Below, piece after piece: positions 63,030 through 64,000 of a DNA stretch of 64,000 nucleotides. How positions within the stretch are numbered: the first letter of the stretch is position 1; each line of letters starts with the position of its first letter. The position numbers and the translations under genes are program-made. The notes beneath the pieces were generated by a model that worked only from the letters and a program-made list of their open reading frames with translations, did no database searches and was not told where the DNA came from. Source of the stretch: Marinilabiliaceae bacterium UBA5488. Lineage in GTDB: Bacteria > Bacteroidota > Bacteroidia > Bacteroidales > Marinilabiliaceae. Location of the stretch: contig DIPM01000005.1 in NCBI GenBank assembly GCA_002427105.1, positions 1-64,000 of the forward strand, written 5' to 3'.

Positions 63030-63401
63030 TTATTTAACCAGAAAAAGGCCTATCCAAACAGCAAACAATCCAAGCAGTACACTCCCGGATATATACAGGA
63101 GGGCTGTAAAAGAATTACCTGATTGAAACAAGCTGATATTCTCTGCCGCAAAAGCAGAAAAGGTGGTGTAACCGCCACAAAAGCCGGTAATAAAAAGTAA
63201 TTTCAAGTCGGGACTGCTAAGCTGCTGCCGCTCAAAGACTCCCAGTAAGACCCCAATTATTAAGCAGCCTACAAAATTAGCTACAAAGGTGGCTAAGGGG
63301 AAAGTCGTCTGGAAATACTTCGTCACCACAAGCGATGTAAGATAACGCAGCATACTGCCAATTCCGCCACCCAGCCCCACCAAAACTAATGCTTTAGTCA
63401 T
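63030..63401 (-). CDS. crcB: Fluoride channel FluC/CrcB
   Basis: This 123-residue, four-helix protein exports fluoride as a dual-topology dimer. GLGGGIGSMLRYLTSLVVT (about 9-27), TFVANFVGCLIIGVLLG and GFCGGYTTFSAFAAEN (about 72-87) carry the conserved Asn, Phe-box and Gly residues. It lies 58 bp downstream of glmS on the same strand. No fluoride riboswitch is visible in that short gap, and one farther upstream, outside the window, cannot be excluded. Confidence 0.93.
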   Translation of the reverse strand: MTKALVLVGLGGGIGSMLRYLTSLVVTKYFQTTFPLATFVANFVGCLIIGVLLGVFERQQLSSPDLKLLFITGFCGGYTTFSAFAAENISLFQSGNSFTALLYISGSVLLGLFAVWIGLFLVK

Positions 63402-63459
63402 AACCGTAATTTCGTCAATAATACGGGCAAATCAACTAATTGTTACCCGACAGGCGGCA

Positions 63460-64000
63460 CTATTCTACAGTAACTGATTTTGCCAGATTTCGCGGCTGAT
63501 CAACGTTGCACCCACGAAGTACTGCAATATGGTAAGCCAAAATCTGCATTGGTATTATGCTCAACATTGGCGACACAAGTTCGTGACAATCCGGTATTTC
63601 AATTACGTGATCCACCATGCCTTTTATTGTTTTATCGCCCCTGGTGACAACAGCAATCACTTTGCCCTTGCGCGCTTTTACCTCCTGAATATTGCTGACC
63701 ATCTTTTCGTAAGACTGGTCGTTGATAGCAAGGGCAAAGACCGGCATATTCTCATCAATAAGCGCTATTGGGCCATGCTTCATTTCAGCTGCCGGATAAC
63801 CCTCGGCGTGAATATATGAGATTTCTTTAAGCTTTAGCGCGCCCTCAAGGGCTACCGGAAAGAGCAGTCCGCGCCCCATATACAGAGCATTAGACACATC
63901 TTTATACGCTGCGGCAATTTCTGCTATTTTATCTTCCTCAGCCAAAATCTCCTTAATCTTACGCGGCACAAGGGTCAATTCATGTATAAGCAATTTATAA
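63460..64000 (-). CDS. glmS: Glutamine-fructose-6-phosphate aminotransferase, C-terminal part
   Basis: The visible 180 residues are the second sugar-isomerase (SIS) domain of GlmS. YMGRGLLFPVALEGALKLKE, EISYIHAEGYPAAEMKHGPI and the C-terminal tail CNVDQPRNLAKSVTVE provide the invariant active-site Lys and terminus. The frame continues past the window edge, since the codons before residue 1 of the apparent ORF still read as GlmS-like (YKLLIHELTLVP), so this is a partial gene. The enzyme makes glucosamine-6-phosphate for cell-wall synthesis. Confidence 0.95.
   Translation of the reverse strand, partial: YKLLIHELTLVPRKIKEILAEEDKIAEIAAAYKDVSNALYMGRGLLFPVALEGALKLKEISYIHAEGYPAAEMKHGPIALIDENMPVFALAINDQSYEKMVSNIQEVKARKGKVIAVVTRGDKTIKGMVDHVIEIPDCHELVSPMLSIIPMQILAYHIAVLRGCNVDQPRNLAKSVTVE

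Noticed and set aside
1..64000. CRISPR arrays, tRNA or rRNA genes, prophage or complete insertion sequences
   Set aside because: I saw no regularly spaced repeats, tRNA-like cloverleaf with a TTCGA arm, rRNA core or transposase frame. A dedicated search (tRNAscan, CRISPR finder) could still find short ones.

Overview
The window looks like a chromosomal segment of a Bacteroidota bacterium, most likely a Bacteroidales/Marinilabiliales-type facultative or strict anaerobe. This is inferred from the content, not from a database search. The evidence is family content typical of that phylum (DUF3078 barrel, DUF5063 protein, TGS-fused nucleoside kinase, a hybrid two-component regulator remnant, a C10 peptidase remnant), several upstream boxes of the form TAnnTTTG (the Bacteroidota sigma -7 element), and mostly weak Shine-Dalgarno sequences. 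The base composition looks even throughout and no transposase gene is present.

Layout. 0-2 kb: a lipoprotein, a 5'-truncated C10 peptidase next to a possible insertion-sequence end, and a Blc lipocalin. 2-10 kb (minus strand): nucleic-acid enzymes (RhlE helicase, RlmI-like rRNA methyltransferase, RNase D-like exonuclease, DUF5063 protein, RecQ, a short SSB) and a nucleoside kinase. 10.4-16.1 kb (plus): a complete rseC-rnfBCDGEA operon for ferredoxin:NAD+ oxidoreduction coupled to ion transport. 16.1-17.2 kb: two head-to-head gene remnants, the 3' ends of a hybrid two-component/AraC regulator and of a probable secreted glycan-active protein, joined where both 5' ends are missing. 17.3-19.7 kb: a beta-carbonic anhydrase-like protein, a lipoprotein Mn-type superoxide dismutase and an unknown protein. 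19.8-25.7 kb: a four-gene minus-strand operon pairing glutathione-type thiol synthesis with a heterodimeric ABC exporter. 25.8-33.0 kb: a pentose locus (GH51 arabinofuranosidase, sugar porter, xylA, xylB, GntR regulator). 33.3-40.1 kb: a TetR-controlled TolC/HlyD/ABC-2 export operon of YbhGFSR type. 40.3-46.5 kb: a DEAD-box helicase with a long structured leader, a DUF3078 barrel protein, a MATE exporter and a CarH-like MerR regulator. 46.6-51.1 kb (plus): YicC, guanylate kinase, NadD, an EEP-fold hydrolase and a saccharopine dehydrogenase-family enzyme. 51.2-57.1 kb (minus): a TolC/adaptor/RND efflux operon ending in a PII-like protein. 57.4-59.2 kb: a divergent LytS/LytTR two-component pair. 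59.3-64 kb: YeiH, a patatin-like lipase, a DUF418 membrane protein, FluC and the 3' part of glmS.

The strongest leads are: (1) a single co-transcribed unit linking gamma-glutamylcysteine/glutathione synthesis with an asymmetric ABC exporter, which could be a CydDC-like periplasmic thiol supply; (2) a probable deletion that fused the 3' ends of two divergent genes next to the rnf operon; (3) palindromic or hairpin clusters (10.30, 29.03-29.15 and 61.56-61.66 kb) that may belong to a dispersed REP-like family or be operators; (4) a MerR regulator with a decayed CarH-type cobalamin motif; (5) a PII-like protein in an RND operon; and (6) a structured leader upstream of a DEAD-box helicase.

All family assignments rest on motif recognition by eye, and no homology search was run.
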